Shown here: positions 42,071 to 51,614 of the stretch, piece by piece | Numbering within the stretch: position 1 is the stretch's first letter | Layout: the number at the start of each line of letters is the position of its first letter | Position numbers and translations under genes: made by a program | The notes under the pieces: model-generated | Told to the model about the DNA's origin: nothing | What the model saw: the letters and a program-made list of their open reading frames with translations, nothing else | Databases searched by the model: none | Source of the DNA: Chitinophagales bacterium | GTDB taxonomy: Bacteria > Bacteroidota > Bacteroidia > Chitinophagales > JADJOU01 | Length of the DNA stretch: 64,000 bases | Direction of reading: 5' to 3' | Assembly: GCA_030832185.1 (NCBI GenBank) | Contig: JAURJQ010000016.1 | Coordinates: 1 to 64,000, forward strand

Positions 42071-42816
42071 GTATAACTAGTGTTATTATTACTAAGAATG
42101 AAGCGGAGAATATAGCCCTTTGCATAGAATCTGTATCGTCCTTCTCAGATGAAATAATTATCCTAGATAGTTATTCCCAGGATGATACGGAGAAAATAGC
42201 CCGCTCCTTTTCGAAGGTGAAATTCTATCAACGACATTTTGACAACTATATAGCGCAGAAAAATTTTGCTAATGAACTTGTATCCTCAAACTATATTTTA
42301 AGTCTCGATGCCGATGAATATGCTGATCCTAGTTTGATTTCATTTATTCAGACACAGACCTATCAAAACTTTCAAGCAATATCCTTTCGTCGGATAAATT
42401 ATATAGGGAATCAATCAATACAATATGGATTATGGAGTCGAGATGTGAAAATTAGGCTTTGGAAAAAGGGTTCAGCTCATTGGGCAGGGACTATTCCACA
42501 TGAACATTTAGTCTTGAAGGCTGGTAAACAAATTTATAAGTCTTCTGCTACTATTCGGCATAGGGCTTATAAAAATGAAGACTCTCTTTATTTAAAGTCT
42601 ATGAATTATGCAAGGCTAGCTGCGCAGCTTTACACCTCTCGTTTTTTCTTGCTACTGATTATTTCCATCATAATCAATCCTGTCTTTAAATTTTTCAAAG
42701 GTTATATCTGGCTTCAAGGATATCGAGATGGCTCAATGGGATGGGCTATTGCAAAAGTTTCAGCTTTAGAAACGTTTTATAAGTATTTTTACGCCTTAAA
42801 ATGGAAATGGCGATAA
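42067..42816 (+). CDS. family 2 glycosyltransferase (WaaE/KdtX-like)
   Basis: A 249-aa protein. The GT-A fold shows SVIITKNEAENIALCIESV at the N-terminus, IILDSYSQDDT and the metal-binding DADEY in SLDADEY near residue 80. The C-terminal part has one hydrophobic segment (FFLLLIISIIINPVFKFF). It resembles lipopolysaccharide core glucosyltransferases. The start is TTG at 42067, overlapping the TGA of the ligase gene, which fits translational coupling; there is no ATG before the first strand. Confidence 0.88.
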   Translation: MSITSVIITKNEAENIALCIESVSSFSDEIIILDSYSQDDTEKIARSFSKVKFYQRHFDNYIAQKNFANELVSSNYILSLDADEYADPSLISFIQTQTYQNFQAISFRRINYIGNQSIQYGLWSRDVKIRLWKKGSAHWAGTIPHEHLVLKAGKQIYKSSATIRHRAYKNEDSLYLKSMNYARLAAQLYTSRFFLLLIISIIINPVFKFFKGYIWLQGYRDGSMGWAIAKVSALETFYKYFYALKWKWR

Positions 42817-42826
42817 GACTGGTTAC

Positions 42827-43516
42827 ATGATGAATTATTTTAGTTTTTTTCTTAAGAAGCTTTGGCACTGGACTAAGTGGTTTTTTATACTTTCCATAGT
42901 ATCCGTTTTACTATTTCGTTTTATTCCACTTCCTATAACACCTACCATGCTCTATTTTCTTGGGGAGCAGGCACTGGATAGCAAGCGTGATATAGTTTTG
43001 AAAAAAGACTGGGAATCCTTATCTAATATTTCTCCTAATATGAGACTAGCGGTAATTGGATCAGAGGACCAATTGTTTTATGATCACTTTGGTTTTGACC
43101 TGACCGCGATAAAAAAAGCTATTCGCAATAATGAAAAAGGACGTCGATTGAAAGGTGGGAGCACTATCACGCAACAGACAGCTAAAAATGCCTTTTTGCT
43201 ACCTCATAGAAATTACTTGAGAAAAGGGCTGGAGGCATATTTCACTCTGCTCATAGAATTATTATGGTCTAAAGAGCGCATCATCGAAGTCTATCTCAAT
43301 GTCATTGAATTTGGTAACGGTATCTATGGCGCAGAGGCCGCTTCGCAGCAATATTTCAAAAAATCAGCGTCCAAGCTTACTAGAGGAGAAGCCGCTCTCT
43401 TGGCTGCCGTTTTACCCAATCCTATTCGGTATAGAGTGGATAAGCCTTCGAGCTATGTTATCCGCAGAAAGAATTGGATTAAACGACAAATGGGGCGAAT
43501 GTCATTGCCAGAGTGA
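42827..43516 (+). CDS. mtgA: monofunctional peptidoglycan transglycosylase
   Basis: A 229-aa GT51 enzyme. One N-terminal membrane anchor (about residues 17-35) is followed by the family motifs: SEDQLFYDHFGFD with the catalytic Glu, KGGSTITQQTAKN, KERIIEVYLNVIEFG and RGEAALLAAVLPNP. There is no transpeptidase domain. It polymerises lipid II into glycan strands. It follows the glycosyltransferase by 10 bases, so it is in the same envelope transcript. Confidence 0.94.
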   Translation: MMNYFSFFLKKLWHWTKWFFILSIVSVLLFRFIPLPITPTMLYFLGEQALDSKRDIVLKKDWESLSNISPNMRLAVIGSEDQLFYDHFGFDLTAIKKAIRNNEKGRRLKGGSTITQQTAKNAFLLPHRNYLRKGLEAYFTLLIELLWSKERIIEVYLNVIEFGNGIYGAEAASQQYFKKSASKLTRGEAALLAAVLPNPIRYRVDKPSSYVIRRKNWIKRQMGRMSLPE

Positions 43517-43575
43517 TGGAATTGGCTAATGGGCATGTTTTCAAAATTTACTTTGAATTTCCATAGCTTCCGCTT

Positions 43576-43583
43576 TATATTTG
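43576..43583 (+). promoter_or_regulatory. -7 promoter box of the small membrane protein
   Basis: TATATTTG ends 6 bases before the ATG at 43590 and covers a possible TTG start at 43581. Confidence 0.55.
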
Positions 43584-43589
43584 CAGCTT

Positions 43590-43823
43590 ATGAGCATTTT
43601 GGTCAAATTATTATCTTTTCTCAATCTCATTTTTGCCGCAGCTTGTCTTAACATTCTATCATGGTTAGATTATTTATTGGTGATAAGCTTAGCTATATCC
43701 TTAAGTTTATTTTTCCTGAATATTAGATTATTAATCATGGCAGATGAGGAGGTTTTTACTATAAATTCAAATCTGATTTTAAATACCATTTCTGTAGCTT
43801 TGATTCTTTGGAAATTTTTATAA
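43590..43823 (+). CDS. small membrane protein of unknown function
   Basis: A 77-aa protein (MSILVKLLSFLNLIFAAACL at the start) with two or three hydrophobic segments spanning most of its length and a short polar loop ADEEVFTINSN near residue 50. It has a perfect promoter box immediately upstream and lies 27 bases before smpB, so it may be the first gene of the smpB message. No family is recognised. Confidence 0.6.
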   Translation: MSILVKLLSFLNLIFAAACLNILSWLDYLLVISLAISLSLFFLNIRLLIMADEEVFTINSNLILNTISVALILWKFL

Positions 43824-43850
43824 AGAAAGAGGGTGTGCGGTCAATAATAT

Positions 43851-44324
43851 ATGAATAAGGATATCAAAGGACAATTTCGGGTAGCAAATAAAAAAGCGGG
43901 ATTTCTTTATAATTTAATTAAGAAATATTCAACGGGCATTATTCTTAGAGGTACAGAGGTCAAGGCTATACGTATGGGAAAAGTTAGTATCAATGAGGCC
44001 TTTTGCTATTTTAAAAAATCGGAGCTCTATGTGAAGAATATGAATATTGGAGAATATGATTTCGGAACATATCTCAATCATGTTCCGAATCGTGAGCGTA
44101 AATTGTTACTAAAGAAATCAGAAATCAATCAACTTCTGAGTAAAGTGAAGGAGCGTGGATTGACGATAGTTCCGGTAGAATTATCTATCAACGAAAGAGG
44201 ATATGTAAAATTAGAAGTATCTTTAGCGCAGGGAAAAAAGGTTTTCGATAAGCGCGATGCATTAAAAACTAAAGATAACAAAAGAGAGATGGAACGAATG
44301 AAGAAAAAATTACACATACGATGA
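43851..44324 (+). CDS. smpB: SsrA-binding protein SmpB
   Basis: A 157-aa protein. VANKKAGFLYNLIKKYSTGIIL and GTEVKAIRMGKVSINEAFC match the SmpB beta-barrel, with the conserved DKRDALKTKDNKREMER helical tail at the C-terminus that enters the decoding centre. SmpB carries tmRNA to stalled ribosomes. The tmRNA gene is not in this window. Confidence 0.96.
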   Translation: MNKDIKGQFRVANKKAGFLYNLIKKYSTGIILRGTEVKAIRMGKVSINEAFCYFKKSELYVKNMNIGEYDFGTYLNHVPNRERKLLLKKSEINQLLSKVKERGLTIVPVELSINERGYVKLEVSLAQGKKVFDKRDALKTKDNKREMERMKKKLHIR

Positions 44325-44428
44325 ATGCTAAACCTTTGGTATTCAATTCGCCTTATTTGTAATAATTCTAAATAAGTTAATTGTTGATAATTTTTTTTAC
44401 ATCTATCATAATTTAAAGGACAAATCCC

Positions 44429-44436
44429 TATATTTG
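44429..44436 (+). promoter_or_regulatory. -7 promoter box of the act-cox operon
   Basis: TATATTTG lies 37 bases before the actA ATG. It is the only consensus box I found ahead of the run of twelve respiratory genes. Confidence 0.65.
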
Positions 44437-44473
44437 CAACGCTTAAAGTTCAAATTCAATTCATATTTATATA

Positions 44474-45748
44474 ATGATACACAATATTAAAAAGCTAGGT
44501 TTATTCCTGTCTTTCACGGTTTTATCTCTAGGAATTATGTATTCCCAAGACGCAAAAGCTGGTAAGGCTACGTTCAGAAGCAAATGTGGAAGCTGTCACG
44601 ATGTTTCTCTAAAACAGAAAATGACAGGACCCGCCCTAGAAGGGGTTATAGACCGGTGGAATACTGCAGGTGCGTTCAAAGGTAAATCGGGAGAAGAATG
44701 GCTGAAAACATGGATTTATAACTGGAATGATGCTGTGGCAGCTGGTTACCCATATGCTGCAAAAATGAAGGATTTTGACGCAAGTGCTATGAGTGTATTC
44801 ACTGGTCAAATCACAGAAAACGATTATGCCAATATAATAGCCTATATAAAAGATCCTGCTTCGGCAGCGCCTACAGTTGCAGCAGCTCCAGCTGGAGTAG
44901 TCGATGCGTCTAAAGCTGGTGATAGTAAATCTTCTTATACTGTTACTATATTTGGAGCTTTTATTATTTTACTTATTCTAGCTTATTTCTTAGGTAAGAC
45001 ATCCAGAAGTCTAAATCTAATTACTCTTGACAAGTCAGCAGAGGGTGAGTACAAACTTAACGTTGGCGAAGAGGATAAGACTCCTTTTTATTCCAAGTCT
45101 AGTTTTAAATCCTTCCTATTATTATCTACGGTTTTACTATTTGTTTTTGCATTAGGTAAAAGTGCTATTGGATTAGGAAGACAGCAAGGCTATCAACCTA
45201 CACAACCAATTAAATTCTCTCATGCTCTGCATGCTGGTAAAAATAAAATTGAATGTCAATACTGTCATTTTACCGCAGCAGAGAGTAAGCATGCGAATAT
45301 TCCATCTGTTAGCACCTGTATGAACTGTCATGCTGCCGTTCAGAGTGGTCCTCAGTATGGTAAAACGGAAATTCAAAAAATCTACAATGCTGTAGGCTGG
45401 GATCCTGCCACTAATACCTATTCAAAAGAGCCTAAAAAAGTAGAGTGGGTTAGAATCCATAATCTTCCTGATCACGTTTACTTCAATCATGCTCAGCATG
45501 TGACCGCTGGTAAGGTAGAGTGTCAGACTTGTCATGGTCCTATAGAAACGATGGATGAGGTTTATCAGTATTCTCCTTTATCTATGGGCTGGTGTATTAA
45601 CTGCCATAGAAATCATGATGTACAGTTTGTAGATAATGCCTACTACAATACATTTAAAAAATTCCATGATGATATGAAGGCAGGAGAAAGAACTAGAGTA
45701 ACTGTAGAAGATATAGGTGGAACAGAGTGCCAAAAATGTCATTATTAA
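44474..45748 (+). CDS. actA: alternative complex III subunit A, multihaem cytochrome c
   Basis: A 424-aa protein with six CxxCH sites. A signal or anchor segment (residues 5-24) precedes a mono-haem domain with CGSCH at 38-42 and a methionine-rich end. Two membrane segments follow (about 157-178 and 212-232). The C-terminal half carries the five ActA haems: CQYCH, CMNCH, CQTCH, CINCH and a final CQKCH. ActA passes electrons out of complex III toward cytochrome c or the oxidase. The N-terminal mono-haem domain is additional to the pentahaem core. Confidence 0.93.
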   Translation: MIHNIKKLGLFLSFTVLSLGIMYSQDAKAGKATFRSKCGSCHDVSLKQKMTGPALEGVIDRWNTAGAFKGKSGEEWLKTWIYNWNDAVAAGYPYAAKMKDFDASAMSVFTGQITENDYANIIAYIKDPASAAPTVAAAPAGVVDASKAGDSKSSYTVTIFGAFIILLILAYFLGKTSRSLNLITLDKSAEGEYKLNVGEEDKTPFYSKSSFKSFLLLSTVLLFVFALGKSAIGLGRQQGYQPTQPIKFSHALHAGKNKIECQYCHFTAAESKHANIPSVSTCMNCHAAVQSGPQYGKTEIQKIYNAVGWDPATNTYSKEPKKVEWVRIHNLPDHVYFNHAQHVTAGKVECQTCHGPIETMDEVYQYSPLSMGWCINCHRNHDVQFVDNAYYNTFKKFHDDMKAGERTRVTVEDIGGTECQKCHY

Positions 45749-45786
45749 TTAATCTCATAGTAAAGAAATCTAAGTGATATAATCCA

Positions 45787-48700
45787 ATGAATAAGATAGA
45801 TAGCATCATAATTCAAAATAAAGAAGAAATGAATTCGAATATTAATAATGAGTTTGGAGAGGAATTGCCACTACTTCAGGGTATTTTAGAGCCAATAACT
45901 GATAAAGATACTAATAGAAGAGATTTCCTAAAAACATTAGGATTTACTGTGAGTGCGGCTAGTATAGCAGCCTCATGTTCTATTCCTGAGAAGAAATCGA
46001 TTCCATATATTTCTAGACCGGAAGAATTGGTGCCAGGCATAGCGTCTTATTATGCTTCAGTTTATGCTCAAGGAGGTCAGTATAACAGTATACTAGTAAA
46101 GAATAGAGATGGAAGACCTATCAAAATTGAAGGTAATCCTGATTCTGCTTTATCAGCAGGGGGTACTACAGCCCTTGCGCAGGCTTCTGTGGTATCGCTA
46201 TATGATTCTAATAGATATCAAAACCCGAAGAAAGGTGGAAAAGATTCAGATTGGAAAACAGTAGATGAGGAGATTATACTCAAGTTAAACGAATTAAAGG
46301 CTTCGAATAGCAAAGTTGCTTTAGTTACTTCATCTATTATGAGCCCTTCTACGAATGCTGTTGTTTTTGATTTTTTAACTAAGTATCCAAATGCAGTGCA
46401 TGTGACTCACGATGCTGTATCTATGTCTGGTTTGATTACAGCTACGGAGGAGTCATTTGGCATTAAGACTTTACCTCAGTATAGATTTGATAATGCAGAT
46501 GTAATTTTATCCATTGGTGCAGATTTTGCAGCTACATGGTTAAATCCAGTAGGCTTTTCAAAACAATATATCAAAAGAAGAAAAGTAAGTAAGGACAATA
46601 CAGATATGAGTTTGCATATTCAAGTAGAGTCTATCCCTAGTCCTACCAGTGCTACCGCAGACTATAAAGTTCTGGTTTCCGCCTCGGAAGAAGCAAGATT
46701 TATAGCTGATTTGTATAATGCAGTTACTACAGGTACTGCATCAAATATTAATGGATTAGAGGATGTAAAAAATACTTTAGTAAAAGCCAAAGGTGAAGGT
46801 AAATCTATCCTTATAGTCAATGGAGTCAATGATGTCAATGTTCAGAAGTTGACTTATGCTTTAAATAATTATTTCGGAGCGATAGGGAGTACTGTAAAAG
46901 TGGGTTCCAAAGTTAATTATAAAAAAGGTACTCAAGCAGAGGTTGGAGCATTTGCTGCTGAATTGATAAATGGAACAATAAAAGGCGCTTTGTTTCTCGA
47001 TGCGAATCCAGTTTATTCTATGGCTGGTGGTGAAACTTTCGCTGATAAAATCAAAGGCTTATTACTCAGTGTTTCTTTTTCGGATAGAATAGATGAGACA
47101 GCAGAACTCTGCCAATATATCTGCCCAAACAATCACTATCTAGAGAGTTGGAATGATTATGAACCAGAACAAGGCATCTATGCTATAGCTCAGCCTGTCA
47201 TAACTCCACTATTCAATACTCGTCAATTTCAGCATAGCTTGATGACGTGGATGGGAAACACTGGATCATATTATGACTTTATAAGAAATACAGCAGCATC
47301 CTATAACTCTGGATCTAGTTATCATAATTTTGACGCTTTCTGGTCTTATACACTCCAAAAAGGAGAGTTTGTAAGTCCTTCTTATGGTGACGGAGGATCT
47401 TCTTCCTTTAATGGAGGTGACTTAAGTGTTGCTATAGCTCAAACAAATGCAAATTATACTAAAGGTGACAAATTCGAAGTTCGTTTTTATGAGTCTGTAC
47501 ATGGCGATGGTTCTTCTTCTGATAATCCATTTATACAAGAGCTACCAGATCCTATATCTAGAATGACTTGGAGTAATTATTTCTTAGGAAATCCTGCGGA
47601 TGTATCTAAGTTAGGTGCTGATGCCATTATCAACGAAAAGAAATATTGTATTATCACTGCGAAGATTAATGGTAAAGATGTATCCTTACCTGTGGTGCCT
47701 ATGGCAGGTGTAGCCGCAGGAACTTTAGGAATTAAGTTTGGTTGGGGTAGAACTAAAACAGCTAGCGAAGAATATCAGTATGGATTCAATGCATACAGTG
47801 CATTGCCTAACACAGGTAGTAATATAGTATCCAAAGTAGATGTTATTAGTGCTAAAAAAATGGAGGAAATGGCTTCGGTTCAGTCTTACTTTACTTTAAA
47901 GCACATGGGCTTAGGAGGAGAGAAGACAAGGAATCTAATCAAGGAGACTACTCTAGCTGAATATAAGGCAAACCCTGAAGCAGGAAACACAATAGGTGGT
48001 CAAAGTAGAAAAGAATGGATAGAACACCATTTGGTAACGCTTTATCCTAAAATTGAATTCCCTGGACATAAGTGGGGAATGGCTATAGATCTAAACTCAT
48101 GTGTAGGTTGTGGAGCTTGTGTAGTAGCATGTAATGTGGAGAATAATGTACCCGTAGTTGGCAGAAAAGAGGTATTTCGTTCCCATGATATGCACTGGAT
48201 GAGAATTGATAAATACCATACAGGAGTAGATGTGGATGGAAATCCTGATATTACTTTTCAGCCTATGCTTTGTCAGCACTGTGACAATGCTCCTTGTGAG
48301 AACGTTTGTCCGGTAAGTGCTACAAATCATAGTTCAGATGGTATTAATCAAATGGCTTATAATCGCTGTATTGGTACTAGATATTGTGCGAATAACTGTC
48401 CTTATAAAGTAAGAAGATTTAATTGGTTTGATTATACAGGTGCGGATTCTTTTGGAGCTTTGAATGACAATGATCCATTGAATAGAACTGATGAAATAGC
48501 ACGAATGGTCTTAAATCCTGATGTAACAGTTCGTTCAAGAGGAGTTATAGAGAAATGTAGTTTCTGCTACCAACGTGTTCAGGCGAGTAAGCTGGAAGCC
48601 AAGAAAGAGAATAGACAAGTGAAAGACGGCGATGTAGTCACTGCATGCCAGTCTGCTTGTTCTACAGGTGCAATTGTCTTCGGAGATATAAACAATCCTG

Positions 48701-48825
48701 ATTCATTAGTTTCTAAATTGGCCAATGATGAAAGAACCTTTGGTGTTGTAGAGGAGATTTATACTAAACCTTCGGTAAACTATATGACCAAGATTAGAAA
48801 TAGAGATACCAATCATATATCTTAA
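45787..48825 (+). CDS. actB: alternative complex III subunit B, molybdopterin-oxidoreductase-like and Fe-S fusion
   Basis: A 1012-aa protein. A twin-arginine motif RRDFLK is at residues 44-49, with a possible lipobox Cys in IAASCS at 64. The large middle part resembles the molybdopterin oxidoreductase fold but carries no obvious cofactor site, as known for ActB. The C-terminal part (from about 770) has ferredoxin-like cysteine sets: CVGCGACVVACN, CQHCDNAPCENVCP, CIGTRYCANNCP and CSFCYQRV..CQSAC. It is exported folded by Tat, whose TatC gene is in this window. Confidence 0.95.
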   Translation: MNKIDSIIIQNKEEMNSNINNEFGEELPLLQGILEPITDKDTNRRDFLKTLGFTVSAASIAASCSIPEKKSIPYISRPEELVPGIASYYASVYAQGGQYNSILVKNRDGRPIKIEGNPDSALSAGGTTALAQASVVSLYDSNRYQNPKKGGKDSDWKTVDEEIILKLNELKASNSKVALVTSSIMSPSTNAVVFDFLTKYPNAVHVTHDAVSMSGLITATEESFGIKTLPQYRFDNADVILSIGADFAATWLNPVGFSKQYIKRRKVSKDNTDMSLHIQVESIPSPTSATADYKVLVSASEEARFIADLYNAVTTGTASNINGLEDVKNTLVKAKGEGKSILIVNGVNDVNVQKLTYALNNYFGAIGSTVKVGSKVNYKKGTQAEVGAFAAELINGTIKGALFLDANPVYSMAGGETFADKIKGLLLSVSFSDRIDETAELCQYICPNNHYLESWNDYEPEQGIYAIAQPVITPLFNTRQFQHSLMTWMGNTGSYYDFIRNTAASYNSGSSYHNFDAFWSYTLQKGEFVSPSYGDGGSSSFNGGDLSVAIAQTNANYTKGDKFEVRFYESVHGDGSSSDNPFIQELPDPISRMTWSNYFLGNPADVSKLGADAIINEKKYCIITAKINGKDVSLPVVPMAGVAAGTLGIKFGWGRTKTASEEYQYGFNAYSALPNTGSNIVSKVDVISAKKMEEMASVQSYFTLKHMGLGGEKTRNLIKETTLAEYKANPEAGNTIGGQSRKEWIEHHLVTLYPKIEFPGHKWGMAIDLNSCVGCGACVVACNVENNVPVVGRKEVFRSHDMHWMRIDKYHTGVDVDGNPDITFQPMLCQHCDNAPCENVCPVSATNHSSDGINQMAYNRCIGTRYCANNCPYKVRRFNWFDYTGADSFGALNDNDPLNRTDEIARMVLNPDVTVRSRGVIEKCSFCYQRVQASKLEAKKENRQVKDGDVVTACQSACSTGAIVFGDINNPDSLVSKLANDERTFGVVEEIYTKPSVNYMTKIRNRDTNHIS

Positions 48826-48913
48826 GGGAGAATTAATTTTAAAGTAAAAATAATTAAGACGTCGGCCAAAAGTTTTAAAACTAGCATCTGACAACTGAAA
48901 AAACTAAATTGAT

Positions 48914-50308
48914 ATGTCAAAAGTAGATTCATTATTGAGAGAACCATTGATAAATGGTGTAGACAAGACCTACGGAAAAATTACAGAAGACATTGTAAGA
49001 AATACGGAAGGAAACCCACCAAAAGATTGGTGGATAGCGTTCGGTTTTGCCTTAGCTGGTCTACTTTTATATGTTACAGCTGTTAGCTGGACAATATTTA
49101 AAGGTATAGGTGTATGGGGACTTCAAAAAACAGTTAACTGGGCATGGGATATCACTAACTTCGTATGGTGGGTGGGTATCGGTCATGCAGGAACGCTAAT
49201 CTCAGCAGTTCTTCTTTTATTCAAACAAAAATGGAGAACAGGAATCAACAGAGCTGCCGAAGCTATGACTATTTTTGCGGTTATTTGTGCAGGCCAATTT
49301 CCTTTGATTCACATGGGTCGCATTTGGCAGGGTTTTTTCATATTTCCCTATGCTAATACAAGAGGTCCTCTTTGGGTTAACTTTAACTCACCACTTCTAT
49401 GGGATGTTTTCGCAATTTCTACTTATTTTACTGTTTCGTGTCTTTTTTGGTATTCTGGATTGATGCCTGATTTTGGAACTATAAGAGATAAGGCTAAGAC
49501 CGCCAAGAGAAAAAAATTATATAATTTACTAAGTTTCGGATGGAGAGGTACGGCGATTCAGTGGTCAAGATTTGAAAGTCTTTCCTTAGTATTAGCAGGA
49601 TTGTCTACGCCACTTGTTCTTTCTGTTCACTCTGTGGTATCATTTGACTTTGCTACCTCTGTCATTCCAGGTTGGCATACGACTATCTTCCCTCCATACT
49701 TTGTAGCAGGAGCTATATTTTCTGGTTTTGCCATGGTGCAGACGCTGATGTTAATTACACGTAAAGTTCAGAAGTTAGAGGACTATATTACAATAGCGCA
49801 CATAGAATCAATGAATAAGGTCATTGTATTGACGGGATCCATTGTGGGAATAGCTTACATTACCGAGTTATTTATTGCATGGTATTCTGGGTATCTTTAC
49901 GAGCAATATGCTTTTTACAATAGAGCATTCGGTGATTATTGGTGGGCTTATTGGTCTATGATGACATGTAACGTTTTATCACCTCAATTGTTTTGGTTTA
50001 AAAAGTTTAGAAGAAGCATATTTGTTAGTTTCATTATGTCTATCTTCGTGAATGTAGGTATGTGGTTCGAGCGTTTCGTGATTATCGTAACCTCCCTTCA
50101 CAAGGATTTCCTTGTATCAAGTTGGAACTACTTCACACCTACCTGGGTGGATATGTCTATATTCATAGGTAGTTTGGGCCTATTCTTCACTTGTTTCTTA
50201 TTGTTTACTCGTATATTCCCTGTTATAGCTATCGCAGAGGTCAAAGCTATTTTTTCTTCTATATCAGAAGCCGCGCAGGTAAAGGCAAAAAAAGAAGGTT
50301 CGCATTAA
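48914..50308 (+). CDS. actC: alternative complex III subunit C, NrfD-like membrane protein
   Basis: A 464-aa membrane protein with about ten hydrophobic segments. The NrfD/PsrC pattern is visible in NFVWWVGIGHAGTLISAVLLLF, FPLIHMGRIWQGFFIFPYAN and VWWVGIGHAG. It is the quinol-binding membrane subunit that pairs with ActB. It lies 88 bases after actB and 29 before actD. Confidence 0.95.
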   Translation: MSKVDSLLREPLINGVDKTYGKITEDIVRNTEGNPPKDWWIAFGFALAGLLLYVTAVSWTIFKGIGVWGLQKTVNWAWDITNFVWWVGIGHAGTLISAVLLLFKQKWRTGINRAAEAMTIFAVICAGQFPLIHMGRIWQGFFIFPYANTRGPLWVNFNSPLLWDVFAISTYFTVSCLFWYSGLMPDFGTIRDKAKTAKRKKLYNLLSFGWRGTAIQWSRFESLSLVLAGLSTPLVLSVHSVVSFDFATSVIPGWHTTIFPPYFVAGAIFSGFAMVQTLMLITRKVQKLEDYITIAHIESMNKVIVLTGSIVGIAYITELFIAWYSGYLYEQYAFYNRAFGDYWWAYWSMMTCNVLSPQLFWFKKFRRSIFVSFIMSIFVNVGMWFERFVIIVTSLHKDFLVSSWNYFTPTWVDMSIFIGSLGLFFTCFLLFTRIFPVIAIAEVKAIFSSISEAAQVKAKKEGSH

Positions 50309-50337
50309 TTTAGATAAAACACAAATATTATAATAAT

Positions 50338-50880
50338 ATGAGTCAAGGAAAAATAGAACAGAAAAAATATGTTTATGGAGTGTATTCCCATGAGACAAAT
50401 TTTCTAGATGCTATCAAGAGTGTTCAGGCTGATGGATTGACAGTAGATGATGCTTATTCGCCTTTTCCAGTGCATGGAATAGATGATTTACTAGGTATAA
50501 AAGAAACAAGTTTACATAAAGCTGGTTTTACACTCGGATTTACAGGTTTGGTTACAGCTTTTAGTGTTATGACTTACGTTAATACTATGGGTTATCCTAC
50601 TGTATTTGGTGGAAAGCCATTCTTTTCTCTACCTGCATTTATTCCAGTTATGTTTGAAACGACGGTTCTAATGGCTGCAGTTGGTATGTTTTTTGTCTAT
50701 ATTAAGAGAAATGAACTATTCCCAGGTAAGATACCAATGATAATCGATGAGCGCACAACAGATGATAAATTTGCTCTAGCTTTTGGTATAGATGGAAAAT
50801 CAGATAGTGAGATATCAGTAATAAAATCTTCACTGCAGAAAAGTGGGGCAGAAGAGGTGAATATAAAATCATTCGAATAA
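50338..50880 (+). CDS. actD: alternative complex III subunit D (DUF3341)
   Basis: A 180-aa protein with two membrane segments (about residues 62-82 and 98-122) and the DUF3341 motifs: DDAYSPFPVHGIDDLLGIK near the N-terminus, YPTVFGGKPFFSLPAFIPVMFE between the helices, and DDKFALAF near the end. It belongs to the alternative complex III core by family and by position between actC and actE. Confidence 0.95.
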   Translation: MSQGKIEQKKYVYGVYSHETNFLDAIKSVQADGLTVDDAYSPFPVHGIDDLLGIKETSLHKAGFTLGFTGLVTAFSVMTYVNTMGYPTVFGGKPFFSLPAFIPVMFETTVLMAAVGMFFVYIKRNELFPGKIPMIIDERTTDDKFALAFGIDGKSDSEISVIKSSLQKSGAEEVNIKSFE

Positions 50881-50905
50881 AGTAAAAATATAATTTCAAG
50901 TTAAG

Positions 50906-51580
50906 ATGGATCGTCAAAATAAAAAGTTTTATTTAAAAATTGGAGTAGCAGTTCTCCTAGCTGCGTTTTTACTTTATAAAAGTCCAAAATCTCCAGGTAG
51001 TATTTATGCTCCAGATATGGCTTTTTCTAGAGCATATGAAACATATACCGATAATAACCCGAGAGGTACGATGCTTCCTGTGGCTAATACAATATCTAGG
51101 CATGCCTTACCTAGCATTGAATTATACCAAAAGGAAAAATCAGTGATATATTCATATAATTATACTCGATTTTTTCAAAATACAGATGCCGATAAAGTTA
51201 GAGCAGGAGTGGAATTGAAAAATCCTTATGAGCCCAGTGAATCTGTATTAGCGAGAGGTAAAGTAGTTTATGATAAGCAGTGTGCTATTTGTCATGGTGA
51301 AAAAGGCCTTGGTAATGGTAAATTAATTATTAGAGAAGATGGCAGTGAAGGCGCTTACAAGGCTATACCACCTGCATACGCAGATAGATTAGCTCCTATG
51401 AAAGACGGAGAAATTTTCCATTCAATAACATATGGTAAAAATTTAATGGGACCTCACAAATCTCATGTAAAAGCAGATGATCGGTGGAAAGTAGTTTGCT
51501 ATATTAAAGAATTGGCAGGCTTAAATGGTGGTGGAGCGTTAGCAAGTGCAGCGTTAGCAGTAGATTCTACAAAAAAATAA
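50906..51580 (+). CDS. actE: alternative complex III subunit E, mono-haem cytochrome c
   Basis: A 224-aa protein. An N-terminal hydrophobic segment (residues 8-22) anchors or exports it. One haem site CAICHGEKGLGNG is near residue 126, with a likely Met ligand in YGKNLMGPHKSHV. RGTMLPVANTISRHALP before the haem domain is typical of ActE. It is the second cytochrome of the complex. Confidence 0.94.
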   Translation: MDRQNKKFYLKIGVAVLLAAFLLYKSPKSPGSIYAPDMAFSRAYETYTDNNPRGTMLPVANTISRHALPSIELYQKEKSVIYSYNYTRFFQNTDADKVRAGVELKNPYEPSESVLARGKVVYDKQCAICHGEKGLGNGKLIIREDGSEGAYKAIPPAYADRLAPMKDGEIFHSITYGKNLMGPHKSHVKADDRWKVVCYIKELAGLNGGGALASAALAVDSTKK

Positions 51581-51614
51581 TCTGATAAAGAAAATTATAT
51601 AAAAGAAAATAATA

